Of a stretch of DNA of 64,000 nt, positions 1 to 8,036 are shown piece by piece; positions within the stretch are counted from its first letter, which is position 1, and each line of letters starts with the position of its first letter. Where the stretch lies: contig NZ_CP007026.1 in NCBI RefSeq assembly GCF_000812185.1, positions 619,222 to 683,221 of the forward strand, given 5' to 3'. This DNA comes from Candidatus Nitrosopelagicus brevis (lineage in GTDB: Archaea; Thermoproteota; Nitrososphaeria; Nitrososphaerales; Nitrosopumilaceae). The notes beneath the pieces are model-generated. The model searched no databases and had not been told where the DNA came from. It worked only from the letters and a program-made list of their open reading frames with translations. Made by a program: the position numbers and the translations under genes.

Positions 1-1
1 G

Positions 2-82
2 AGATTAAATGAAATAACTAAAGAACGTAAAGATAATGCAGATGTTGTTTCCAGATTATTAAAACAAATTGAATCTAATTAA
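2..82 (+). CDS. C-terminal end of a gene that begins before the window
   Basis: An open frame enters from the left edge and ends at TAA, leaving 26 residues that are charged and probably helical (ending QIESN). The fragment is too short to assign a family. Its stop overlaps the stop of the convergent gene on the other strand by three bases, a packing common in this genome. Confidence 0.5.
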   Translation, partial: RLNEITKERKDNADVVSRLLKQIESN

Positions 83-393
83 TGCCCACAACTACATGAA
101 TCCCCATCATCACAAGTATCATCTACAATTCTAAACTTGTTTGTTTGTTCAAATCGGGATTGTGCATAATGTGAGATGTTCACAATACGTGTTTTCACAT
201 CTTTAACATTCCAACTACCTTCATTTTCAAACCACGATTCAATTTCATCTACATCATACCTTTCCCCTTTTTCATTAATTTCTTTGAAAATTTGTTTTAT
301 GAGAGATTCATTTTCAGATGTTAAGTGAGTTTTATCCTCAACTAAAGTCGTAATTTCATTTAAACGCATTATTGTTGAATTCAGTAGTGGCAT
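79..393 (-). CDS. Hypothetical protein with Cys/His-rich C-terminus
   Basis: A 104-residue acidic protein of no recognised family. The last residues carry two cysteines and a histidine (C-S-C-G-H) after a run of aspartates, which could bind a metal; that is inference. A second in-frame ATG at residue 9 is possible, but a TTATAA element centred about 27 bases upstream of the first ATG supports the longer form. It is divergent from the next gene, with only 41 bases between starts. Confidence 0.6.
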   Translation of the reverse strand: MPLLNSTIMRLNEITTLVEDKTHLTSENESLIKQIFKEINEKGERYDVDEIESWFENEGSWNVKDVKTRIVNISHYAQSRFEQTNKFRIVDDTCDDGDSCSCGH

Positions 394-404
394 AGAATTG
401 TTAA

Positions 405-423
405 TTTATATCGCATTTATAAT
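405..423. promoter_or_regulatory. Crossed divergent promoters
   Basis: Two TATA-like elements lie between the starts at 393 (minus) and 435 (plus). TTTATAT (405-411) is about 27 bases from the plus start, and TTTATAAT (416-423) is about 27 bases from the minus start. Each gene's best-spaced TATA is therefore the one nearer the other gene, so the two core promoters overlap. Confidence 0.45.
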
Positions 424-434
424 ATTTCTATTAC

Positions 435-782
435 ATGCAATATTTTCAAGCATTGAAAAAAGGACAAAAAAGAGTAGAAGCATCCAGAGCATATCTAAAT
501 TCTATATCAAACGATAGAGCAATGCCAGCTTTAGCATTACGAGATAACAAAACCAATGTGTGGGAGCCAGTTGGAGAAGAAAACCTCTATGCTGTAATTG
601 ATGAGTCATCAGGTTTTGTTTTAACAGACTCAAGTGGATATATTATTGCGTTATGTGATGCAAAAGGTACCTCAAAATCATTGGTTCAGAGTCTCAATCA
701 AGAACAAAAGGACAACATTGTAGAATTACTGAAAAAAGATAACATTGTAGAGTACAAAGGCAAAGTAGCTTTACCTGTGTAG
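435..782 (+). CDS. Hypothetical protein
   Basis: A 115-residue soluble protein with no signal peptide or membrane segment. It begins with a basic stretch (KKGQKRVEASRAY), has a predicted beta-rich middle, and ends with a lysine-rich helix. I do not recognise a family. ATG is placed about 27 bases after a TATA element, as expected for a leaderless message. It is followed by the TIGR00300 gene 32 bases downstream on the same strand. Confidence 0.65.
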   Translation: MQYFQALKKGQKRVEASRAYLNSISNDRAMPALALRDNKTNVWEPVGEENLYAVIDESSGFVLTDSSGYIIALCDAKGTSKSLVQSLNQEQKDNIVELLKKDNIVEYKGKVALPV

Positions 783-814
783 ATTTTATTAATGCCATCA
801 AATATCATAGTAAG

Positions 815-2038
815 ATGAACAAATATTCAAAAATCATTGAAGTCAAGGGTCACCTCATCGATTCATTGGTTTTAACAAAAATCTTTGATAGAGTTATGGA
901 TCTGGATGGTAAATTTGAGGTTATGAAAATCTCAGTTGGAAAACTGAAAACAGATGAAAGTTATGCAAAATTACGAGTTATTGGAAAAAATAAAACTCAT
1001 TTGAGTGAAATAATGACTGCCTTACATAGAGAAGGTGCAACTACAAAGACTCAAAAAAATTGTAAAACTAAATCTGCATTAAAAAACATGGTATTTCCAG
1101 ACAATTTTTACAGCACTACAAACAACCACACGGCAATTTATCATAATAACAAATGGGTTGATGTAGATAATATGATGATGGACAAATGTATTGTTGTTAA
1201 AGGAAATAATGCAAAATGTGTTCCAATTAGAGAAGTAAAAAAAGGTGACAAAGTTGTTGTTGGTGAAGAAGGAATTAAAGTTTCAACTCCAGAACGTCCT
1301 AGAGAAGGAATGAATGTATTTCAATTTATGGGAAGTGGAAGTTCTAGTGAACGTCCAACTCAACATATTGCACGAAAGGTAGCTGAAGACATCATAAATA
1401 CAAAAAAGAAACGAGGTAAAATTGTACTAGTTGGGGGTCCTGCAATTGTTCATACAGGAGCTGCTGATGCAGTTGCAAAAATGATTAAAACAGGACACAT
1501 TAATGCAGTTCTAGCTGGAAATGCACTTGCAGTACACGATGTAGAATATGCCACCCTAGGAACATCATTAGGAATGAAAGTTAAAGATGGCACATTAGCT
1601 GTCAGAGGTCACAGAAATCATATGGATGCTATCAATTCTGTTTTCAAAGCAGGTTCTTTGAAGAAAATGGTTCAACAGAAAAAGCTTAGACGTGGAATAA
1701 TGTATGAATGTGTTAAAAAGAATATTCCATTTGTTTTGGCAGGATCATTAAGAGATGATGGGCCACTGCCAGATGTAATTACAGATATTGCAGAAGCCCA
1801 AAGAGAATACAAGAAGGTTTTGAAGGATGCAAGTATGGTGATCATGGTATCTACAATGTTACACTCTATTGCAACAGGCAATATGCTACCTGCAAATGTC
1901 AAGGTAATTGTAATCGATATCAACCAACCTACGGTAACAAAATTGATGGATAGAGGAACATGGCAGGCATTAGGAATAGTATCTGATGTAGGTGCATTCT
2001 TACCAATGGTTGCAAATCAGATAGGAGGTAAGAAATGA
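815..2038 (+). CDS. TIGR00300 / LOR-SDH domain protein, possible archaeal ornithine cyclodeaminase
   Basis: A 407-residue cytosolic protein. The N-terminal part matches the LOR/SDH conserved domain as I know it (opening with a 'EVKGHLIDSLVLTKIFD' block). The C-terminal half has glycine-rich, nucleotide-binding-like segments (VLVGGPAIVHTGA near residue 210, GTSLGMKV, and a final VIDINQPTVTKLMDRGT block). In methanogens a member of this family was shown to convert ornithine to proline with release of ammonia; the same role here is inference. The stop overlaps the hisI start (ATGA), which implies translational coupling. Confidence 0.75.
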   Translation: MNKYSKIIEVKGHLIDSLVLTKIFDRVMDLDGKFEVMKISVGKLKTDESYAKLRVIGKNKTHLSEIMTALHREGATTKTQKNCKTKSALKNMVFPDNFYSTTNNHTAIYHNNKWVDVDNMMMDKCIVVKGNNAKCVPIREVKKGDKVVVGEEGIKVSTPERPREGMNVFQFMGSGSSSERPTQHIARKVAEDIINTKKKRGKIVLVGGPAIVHTGAADAVAKMIKTGHINAVLAGNALAVHDVEYATLGTSLGMKVKDGTLAVRGHRNHMDAINSVFKAGSLKKMVQQKKLRRGIMYECVKKNIPFVLAGSLRDDGPLPDVITDIAEAQREYKKVLKDASMVIMVSTMLHSIATGNMLPANVKVIVIDINQPTVTKLMDRGTWQALGIVSDVGAFLPMVANQIGGKK

Positions 2039-2367
2039 CATTAAAAGTAATTGATAATATTGATTTTGAAAAAGGGAATGGACTTGTTCCGGTAATTGTT
2101 CAGGATTCAGAATCAAAAGATGTACTTACTCTTGCATATACAAACAAAGAATCATTAGAATTAACTAAAAAAACCGGAAATTCATGGTTTTGGAGCCGCT
2201 CTAGAAATAAACTATGGATGAAGGGTGAAGAATCTGGAAATACACAGAAAGTTAAAAAAATATTAGTTGATTGTGATTCCGATGCGATAATTTACTTGGT
2301 GGAACCATCAGGACCAGCATGTCATCTTGGAGAAGATACTTGTTTTCACAATGAGATGAATTCTTAA
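2035..2367 (+). CDS. hisI: Phosphoribosyl-AMP cyclohydrolase
   Basis: This enzyme opens the adenine ring of phosphoribosyl-AMP in histidine biosynthesis. The 110-residue length is normal for the single-domain archaeal form, with no HisE fusion. Diagnostic motifs are visible: W-F-W-S-R-S-R near residue 51, the metal-binding DCDSDA at about 81-86, and C-H-L-G-E-D-T-C-F near the C-terminus. No other his gene is nearby; the gene is coupled to the upstream TIGR00300 gene by a 4-base overlap. Its stop overlaps the convergent gene's stop. Confidence 0.95.
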   Translation: MTLKVIDNIDFEKGNGLVPVIVQDSESKDVLTLAYTNKESLELTKKTGNSWFWSRSRNKLWMKGEESGNTQKVKKILVDCDSDAIIYLVEPSGPACHLGEDTCFHNEMNS

Positions 2368-3251
2368 AATTCTCTAATCTGTTTTAGTAATTCTTTACTT
2401 TTATGAAGTATATTTTCAGGATAACAATTTAGCATCCAACCATTATCTATTTTTGAAAATTTCATATCTTCACAAGTCACGTCATATTCCTCAAGACTGT
2501 TATCAAACTTCCAATCAAATCCATTTCTAATTAATGGATCAGGATAATTATGACCTCTTATCAAAGAAATTTCCCATAGTTCCTCATCAAAATTAATTTC
2601 AGCGTACAATGCATTAGGATAAAGATAGATTACATTTGGGTGTGATATGATTGCATCAAATTGTGTGTATGTAACATATTCATTGTGTAGTAAAATAATT
2701 TTTTCATATTGGAAAAGAATTTCAGGATTCTGATGAATAGTAATATCTGTAATAATTTCATAGTCTAAAAGATTTAGAACTTGTACACCGTTAGCACTCG
2801 ATGTAAAAAGTGGACTATATTCTTCTTCAAGTTTTACTGTAAGACAATCATCATCTCTAAATAAAACACCATGGAATTCCTGATCACATTCTCCACGATA
2901 AAATGTATAAAATCCAGGTTCAGAATATGCAGCTGCAGTGAATATAGGAAAAACTACTGCTGATTTTTTATTATTTTTTAATTCATCATAAATCATCATA
3001 TTAGATTCATCAAGTTCATAGTACACATCACGCCAAATTTTTTCTCCATTAATAATTTCAAAATCATTCTCATATGCCATGACTTTGAACAAAGATGGTA
3101 CATTTGTTTGAATTAGTTTTCCAGGTTCTTCAGATTGTATGATTCCAATATCATCAGAAATTTCCAGTTTTTCATCAGATGAAATAAAAGAGAATGCTCC
3201 AATTCCAATAATTAATACTGCAATGGGTATAACAATTATTTTGAGATTCAT
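2364..3251 (-). CDS. Membrane-anchored extracytoplasmic protein of unknown function
   Basis: A 295-residue protein with an uncleaved signal-anchor at residues 4-24, followed by a soluble acidic domain expected outside the membrane. There are four cysteines in two pairs (E-C-D and D-D-C near 125-140; TCED and LNCYP near 260-280) that could form disulfides. I recognise no family. It overlaps gatB by 4 bases and is last in the gat gene run, so it is probably co-transcribed with tRNA amidotransferase genes despite an apparently unrelated location in the cell. Confidence 0.7.
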   Translation of the reverse strand: MNLKIIVIPIAVLIIGIGAFSFISSDEKLEISDDIGIIQSEEPGKLIQTNVPSLFKVMAYENDFEIINGEKIWRDVYYELDESNMMIYDELKNNKKSAVVFPIFTAAAYSEPGFYTFYRGECDQEFHGVLFRDDDCLTVKLEEEYSPLFTSSANGVQVLNLLDYEIITDITIHQNPEILFQYEKIILLHNEYVTYTQFDAIISHPNVIYLYPNALYAEINFDEELWEISLIRGHNYPDPLIRNGFDWKFDNSLEEYDVTCEDMKFSKIDNGWMLNCYPENILHKSKELLKQIREF

Positions 3252-4654
3252 TGATTTAGTTTAGATTTGATTAATTCAAGTGTTTTTACAGGATCTGCTT
3301 TTCCTTTTGTTTTCTGCATAACCTTTCCCACTAGGAAATTTACCGTTTCAGGACGTTCTTTTGCATCAATAACTGCCTGTTTTTCATCTTCAAAGATTTG
3401 TGAAATTATTGCATCTATTTCAGATGAATCCGATACCTGTCCAAGATCCATTTCTTGTAGTATGAGTTTAGTATCCTTACCGGATTTTACAATCTCTTGA
3501 AGTGCAACTTTTGCAGAATTTCTTGTAATTGTTTTTGCATTAATTGCATCAATCAAATCAGACAAATGTTTGGAAGTAATCTTTGATGTTTGTTGTTTTT
3601 CTTTTGTATCTATGAAACCAATTACATCAGTTGTAATCAAATTTGCAATATCTTTTGCATTTTGTTCTGAATATGCATTTTCAAATAATTGGGAATAGTA
3701 TCGGTCTGAAGCAATTATTTCAGCAACTTGTGGAGCAATGTCAAATTTTTCTACATACCTTTCTTTTTTTGAACTTATACTTTCAGGCATATTTTCTTTT
3801 AAAGAATCTCGGGTGCTTTGTTCAATTTTTACCCAGGGTATGTCATTTTCTAGGAAATATCTGTAATCTTGATCTTCTTCTTTACTTCTTGAGCTTACAG
3901 TAATTTTTCTTCTGTCATCCCAGTGTCGAGTTTCCATCACAATATCAATATCTCGTTCTGACAAACTTTGTTGTCGTGTAAGTTCAAAATGCAATGCTTT
4001 TTCCAAGTCATGAAAAGATCCAATATTTTTGATTTCGACTTTATTTCCACCTTCAATTGATACGTTTCCGTCTGCACGCATTGCACCTTCTAGACCAGGT
4101 TCTGCAACACCCAAATTTTCTAATAAATCTGAAAGAATGTTTAAGAAAATCCTTACTTGTCTAGGATTTTCAAAATCAGGATCAGTTACAATCTCGACTA
4201 GAGGAGTTCCGGCACGATTGTAATCAACTAGTGTGATTTTTGTTCGGTCTGATGCACCTTCGTAAATTAATCTGCCAGGATCTTCTTCAAGCTGAATACG
4301 TCTAATTTTGATTTTTTTGCCTTCAACGTCAACATAACCTTCACCACCTACACTCATGTCACCATAAACATTGAGTTGTGTAATCTGAAAGTTTTTTGGT
4401 AGATCAGGATAAAAGTAATTTTTTCTAAAGAATGCAATTTTTTCAGGAGTTTGACAATTCAATGCCAATGCAATACTGGTAGCAGATTCTACAGCTTTTT
4501 GATTTAATCGTGGAAGAGAGCCTGGAAGTCCCATGCATACGGGGCAAATGTTATGATTTGGTTCAAATTCTCGATAATTTGCTTTACAAGGACAAAATAA
4601 TTTACTTTCAAGTTTTGTTAATTGACAATGAATTTCCAATCCAATTTTGGTCAT
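3248..4654 (-). CDS. gatB: Asp/Glu-tRNA amidotransferase subunit B
   Basis: GatB is the tRNA-binding and kinase subunit of GatCAB, which converts Asp-tRNA(Asn) (and in some lineages Glu-tRNA(Gln)) to the amide. At 468 residues it is full length. It opens with the typical IGLEIHCQL segment, has the cysteine pairs C-P-C and C-P-V-C near residues 20-40, the FYPDLPKNFQITQ block, and a C-terminal YqeY-like helical domain. It overlaps gatA by 4 bases. In archaea GatCAB normally serves asparagine, since GatDE handles glutamine. Confidence 0.96.
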   Translation of the reverse strand: MTKIGLEIHCQLTKLESKLFCPCKANYREFEPNHNICPVCMGLPGSLPRLNQKAVESATSIALALNCQTPEKIAFFRKNYFYPDLPKNFQITQLNVYGDMSVGGEGYVDVEGKKIKIRRIQLEEDPGRLIYEGASDRTKITLVDYNRAGTPLVEIVTDPDFENPRQVRIFLNILSDLLENLGVAEPGLEGAMRADGNVSIEGGNKVEIKNIGSFHDLEKALHFELTRQQSLSERDIDIVMETRHWDDRRKITVSSRSKEEDQDYRYFLENDIPWVKIEQSTRDSLKENMPESISSKKERYVEKFDIAPQVAEIIASDRYYSQLFENAYSEQNAKDIANLITTDVIGFIDTKEKQQTSKITSKHLSDLIDAINAKTITRNSAKVALQEIVKSGKDTKLILQEMDLGQVSDSSEIDAIISQIFEDEKQAVIDAKERPETVNFLVGKVMQKTKGKADPVKTLELIKSKLNQ

Positions 4655-6099
4655 AAGGGTACCTCCGGAAGTTTAGTTTTTGTTTCCAATGCATATGCGG
4701 CTTGGAATAATGATTTTTCTTGCAAACTATTTGCCATGATTTGCATTCCTATTGGTAATCCATTAGATATTCGGTATGGAACTGAAATGGCAGGCCTTCC
4801 TGTAAGATTTGCGGTTACAGTATTGTAATCTAAGAGCATTAGTGTAACAGGGTCATCTATCTTTTCTCCAAATCGGAATGGTTGTACAGGAGCGGTAGGC
4901 GCAATAAGATAATCAAATTTTTCAAAGGCAGAGTTAATTTCTGAAATTAATTTGGATTTTACTTTTAATGCCTTTAAGAAATATTTGCCGGCATGTCCTG
5001 CAGAAGGAACAAAGCCCCCAAGAATTATTCTTCTTGTAACTTCTGGACCAAATTTTGTTCTAGATTTAGATATGTATGAATTGTATTCGTATCCTTCAGA
5101 GTCCATTTCATATCCATAACGAATATTATCATAGCGTGCCAGATTACTACCGGCTTCAGTTGAAGTTATCGTATAATATGCTGCAACAGTATAAGGAATT
5201 GTAGGAAGTGTAACTTCTTCACATGAAGCACCTAAACTCTCAAAATCATTTATTGCATCTTTTGTGGCAGTAGAAACTTCTGAAGATAGACCATCAGAAG
5301 TAGTCATTTCTTTTATAATTCCAATTTTCTTACCTTCGATTCCATTCTCAATATTTTCCAAATAATTCACATCATTGTTGTCGATTGTCGTATCGTCATT
5401 AGCATCCTGACCTGCAATTATGTTTAACAAAAATGCAGAATCTTTTACATTTTTAGTCATTGGGCCAATCTGTTCAATACTATTTGCATAAGAAATTAAC
5501 CCATATCTGCTGATTAACCCATATGTTGGTTTTAGACCAACAACAGAACAAAAACTTGCAGGATTTCGTACAGACCCTCCTGTATCCGAACCTAATGATG
5601 CAAGACATTCATTTGCGGCAACAGATGCTGCACTGCCTCCGGATGATCCTCCAGGAACACAATCAAGATTCCACGGATTTTTTGTTGGACCAAATGCACT
5701 AAATTCAGTTGTCAGCCCCATAGCAAATTCATCTAGATTTGTTTTCCCAGTAATTACTGCATCTTCATCATTTAGATGATTTACCACCGTGGCGGTGTAA
5801 GGTGCTATAAAATTTTCCAATATTTTTGATGCACATGTTGTTTTAGTTCCAGTAATGCAAATGTTATCTTTTATTGAAATAGGAAAACCATAACATTTAC
5901 CAATTTTTTCTCCAGATGCGATTTTTTTATCAATAGATTTTGCATCATTTATGGCTGAATCATTTAACGAAAGGTATGCATGTACGTCTTCATCTACATC
6001 TTTTATTCTCTGTAGAGTCGCGGCAGTGAATTCTTCAACGGTGAATGTTCCCGATTTTACATCTTCGATGTATTTTAGAATAGAAGTATTCAGATTCAT
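4651..6099 (-). CDS. gatA: Asp/Glu-tRNA amidotransferase subunit A
   Basis: The amidase-signature subunit of GatCAB, which releases ammonia from glutamine and passes it to GatB. At 482 residues it is complete. It shows the Ser-cis-Ser-Lys machinery: K near residue 75 (FPISIKDNICITG), the glycine/serine-rich PGGSSGGSAASVA stretch, and GSDTGGSVRNPASFC carrying the nucleophilic serine. Its start abuts the gatC stop directly, and its end overlaps the gatB start. Confidence 0.97.
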   Translation of the reverse strand: MNLNTSILKYIEDVKSGTFTVEEFTAATLQRIKDVDEDVHAYLSLNDSAINDAKSIDKKIASGEKIGKCYGFPISIKDNICITGTKTTCASKILENFIAPYTATVVNHLNDEDAVITGKTNLDEFAMGLTTEFSAFGPTKNPWNLDCVPGGSSGGSAASVAANECLASLGSDTGGSVRNPASFCSVVGLKPTYGLISRYGLISYANSIEQIGPMTKNVKDSAFLLNIIAGQDANDDTTIDNNDVNYLENIENGIEGKKIGIIKEMTTSDGLSSEVSTATKDAINDFESLGASCEEVTLPTIPYTVAAYYTITSTEAGSNLARYDNIRYGYEMDSEGYEYNSYISKSRTKFGPEVTRRIILGGFVPSAGHAGKYFLKALKVKSKLISEINSAFEKFDYLIAPTAPVQPFRFGEKIDDPVTLMLLDYNTVTANLTGRPAISVPYRISNGLPIGMQIMANSLQEKSLFQAAYALETKTKLPEVPL

Positions 6100-6366
6100 C
6101 TAATTCATCTTTGGGGCACGAACATAATGTTCACGGAAGTTCTTTAATGATTCGATTAGTTTTTTATCATAAGGGATAAATTGATCTTTTCGTAATTCAT
6201 TCAATGATTTTTGTTGAGACATAATTTCTTCTGAAGAAAGGTCAATTTGGTCTAAAATATCAAAATATTCAAGCATTTTTTTTACGCGGCTTACATGCTC
6301 ACCATGATCTTCAAGATCGATTTTCATTAATTCTGCCACTCTGATAATTTCTTCTTCATCAACCAA
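6100..6366 (-). CDS. gatC: Asp/Glu-tRNA amidotransferase subunit C
   Basis: GatC is the small subunit that wraps around GatA and GatB. The 88-residue protein has the family pattern: N-terminal helix with 'VAELMKIDLEDHG', a long helix containing MLEYFDILDQID, and an extended tail ending R-A-P-K-M-N. The order C-A-B on the minus strand with zero or overlapping spacing indicates one operon. The upstream SGNH gene ends only 12 bases before it. Confidence 0.9.
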   Translation of the reverse strand: MVDEEEIIRVAELMKIDLEDHGEHVSRVKKMLEYFDILDQIDLSSEEIMSQQKSLNELRKDQFIPYDKKLIESLKNFREHYVRAPKMN

Positions 6367-6378
6367 TTTTATTCACTT

Positions 6379-7938
6379 TTAGGATGTTATTTCAACATAA
6401 AAATCATCTAATGAGAATATCCAATTCGACTTTTCGTAAAGAGTTCTCAATCCAATCATAAATTGATAATCCTCATCACTTTGTAACACAGGACCAGATA
6501 TCAGGATAGGAGGATCTGCACTTCCAATTAATGCATTATGATCATACTGTCTATCTCCAAGAATAGTTATAGAATCAGAATCGTTAGGAGAAATATCTAA
6601 AACGAGTACATCCTCTTCACTGTAAAAGAAATCACTTAAGATTATTTCATCGTCATTTAAAATTTTTAAGAAATATGTGACGTTCGGAATCAAAGATTCA
6701 GTGTTACTATCTGATGTTTTAATTTTTAATATCTTTTTTGAATCATTTTCAATTAGTATTTCAATATTTATGATTATTTTTTCCCCATCGTGAATTTTTG
6801 ATTGTGTTTCAAAAGTAAATTTTTTTGATTTTGGCATATTTTGTTGTAGAGAGATTTCATCAGAAGAGCCAGGAGCTGCATAAAAGGAAGAATCCATTAT
6901 GAAAATGCTATTGAACATTATAGGAGTTTTGTAATTAGCTAAAATATTAAGAAAATTGTTTTCAAGTACAATATTGTTTTTTTCAGAATTTTCATAATTT
7001 TTTGATTGTAAAATTTTTGGTGTTAGAAGAGATATTTCATTATATATTGCTTTAGAAATAATATTGTTTCCTTTATCAGAAACATGCCCTTGATCCCAAT
7101 AGATTGCATCGGAATTTGTATCAAAAATATTTCTTAAATCAGAAACATGCGTGCAAGAAGAAAGAAGCACGAGGTTTTGAGCGTAATTTTCATATTCATT
7201 TAATGAATTAATTAATGGGAATTCATTATAGTTCGTACCAGTTTCAACATATTTTAATTCCTGATTTGTTAGAGGTTTGTTTCCAAACCCCGCAATAGGT
7301 TGTAACATTATTACTACATCAAAATTATTCTGTAATCCTATTTTACATATAGATTCCCAGTTTTTAGATATAGTTTCTACAGAATGTTGAGCACGTAAAT
7401 CATTCCATCCATCATAAACAATAACCATATTTGGCGAAAGATTTGTTATTTTTGTTTTAAGTAAATTTAGTTCAGTAAATGAATCAGCTCCTTGAACTCC
7501 TGCATTAATTATTTCTATAGGATATTTTTCTTCAGATGTGAGAAATATTTTTTCTAAATATCCCGGAATAGTAGTTTGATCAGAAGTTGCGCCATGTCCA
7601 AACATCGTTGAACCACCTAGCATGAAAATTCTATATCCATTTTCAAGAGTTTCAGAGGAAAGTTCTTCGCCTCGAAATCCTACACTGTTTATTGAAATTG
7701 ATTGACTTTTCTGATTTGGAATCAATTCAGTTCCTATTGTTTTAACTTCATAAAGATCTACACACAATTGGTGTTTTTTATCATCACTCATTTGCTCAAA
7801 AATTTCATTATTTTCAAATTCACAATTTAATTGTGTAATCCACCATACATTTGCAATTAATTCAACTACCAAAAATATAATCAATAATCCTGAGATCCAA
7901 AGAACCGATTGTTTTTTGTAAGAAACTTGAACTGACAC
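6379..7938 (-). CDS. Membrane-anchored SGNH/GDSL-family hydrolase-like protein
   Basis: A 519-residue protein with a hydrophobic anchor at about residues 13-33 and a long extracytoplasmic part. SGNH blocks are visible: G-G-S-T in a FMLGGSTMFGHG segment near residue 110, YDGWND near 180 (the Asn block), and D-Q-G-H with Asp and His near 290. The C-terminal ~200 residues are predicted beta-rich and unassigned. Family members are esterases or O-acetyl-modifying enzymes; the substrate here is unknown. The catalytic blocks match the divergent gene that follows, so the two are probably paralogues. It lies 12 bases upstream of gatC. Confidence 0.75.
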   Translation of the reverse strand: MSVQVSYKKQSVLWISGLLIIFLVVELIANVWWITQLNCEFENNEIFEQMSDDKKHQLCVDLYEVKTIGTELIPNQKSQSISINSVGFRGEELSSETLENGYRIFMLGGSTMFGHGATSDQTTIPGYLEKIFLTSEEKYPIEIINAGVQGADSFTELNLLKTKITNLSPNMVIVYDGWNDLRAQHSVETISKNWESICKIGLQNNFDVVIMLQPIAGFGNKPLTNQELKYVETGTNYNEFPLINSLNEYENYAQNLVLLSSCTHVSDLRNIFDTNSDAIYWDQGHVSDKGNNIISKAIYNEISLLTPKILQSKNYENSEKNNIVLENNFLNILANYKTPIMFNSIFIMDSSFYAAPGSSDEISLQQNMPKSKKFTFETQSKIHDGEKIIINIEILIENDSKKILKIKTSDSNTESLIPNVTYFLKILNDDEIILSDFFYSEEDVLVLDISPNDSDSITILGDRQYDHNALIGSADPPILISGPVLQSDEDYQFMIGLRTLYEKSNWIFSLDDFYVEITS

Positions 7939-8036
7939 TAAACCCTCACCATCAAATTTTGAATATTAATCATAGATATGTCTCAAATATTGTAAATATT
8001 AAATTCTTAATGTATTATCTATATTTTGAAAAAGTC

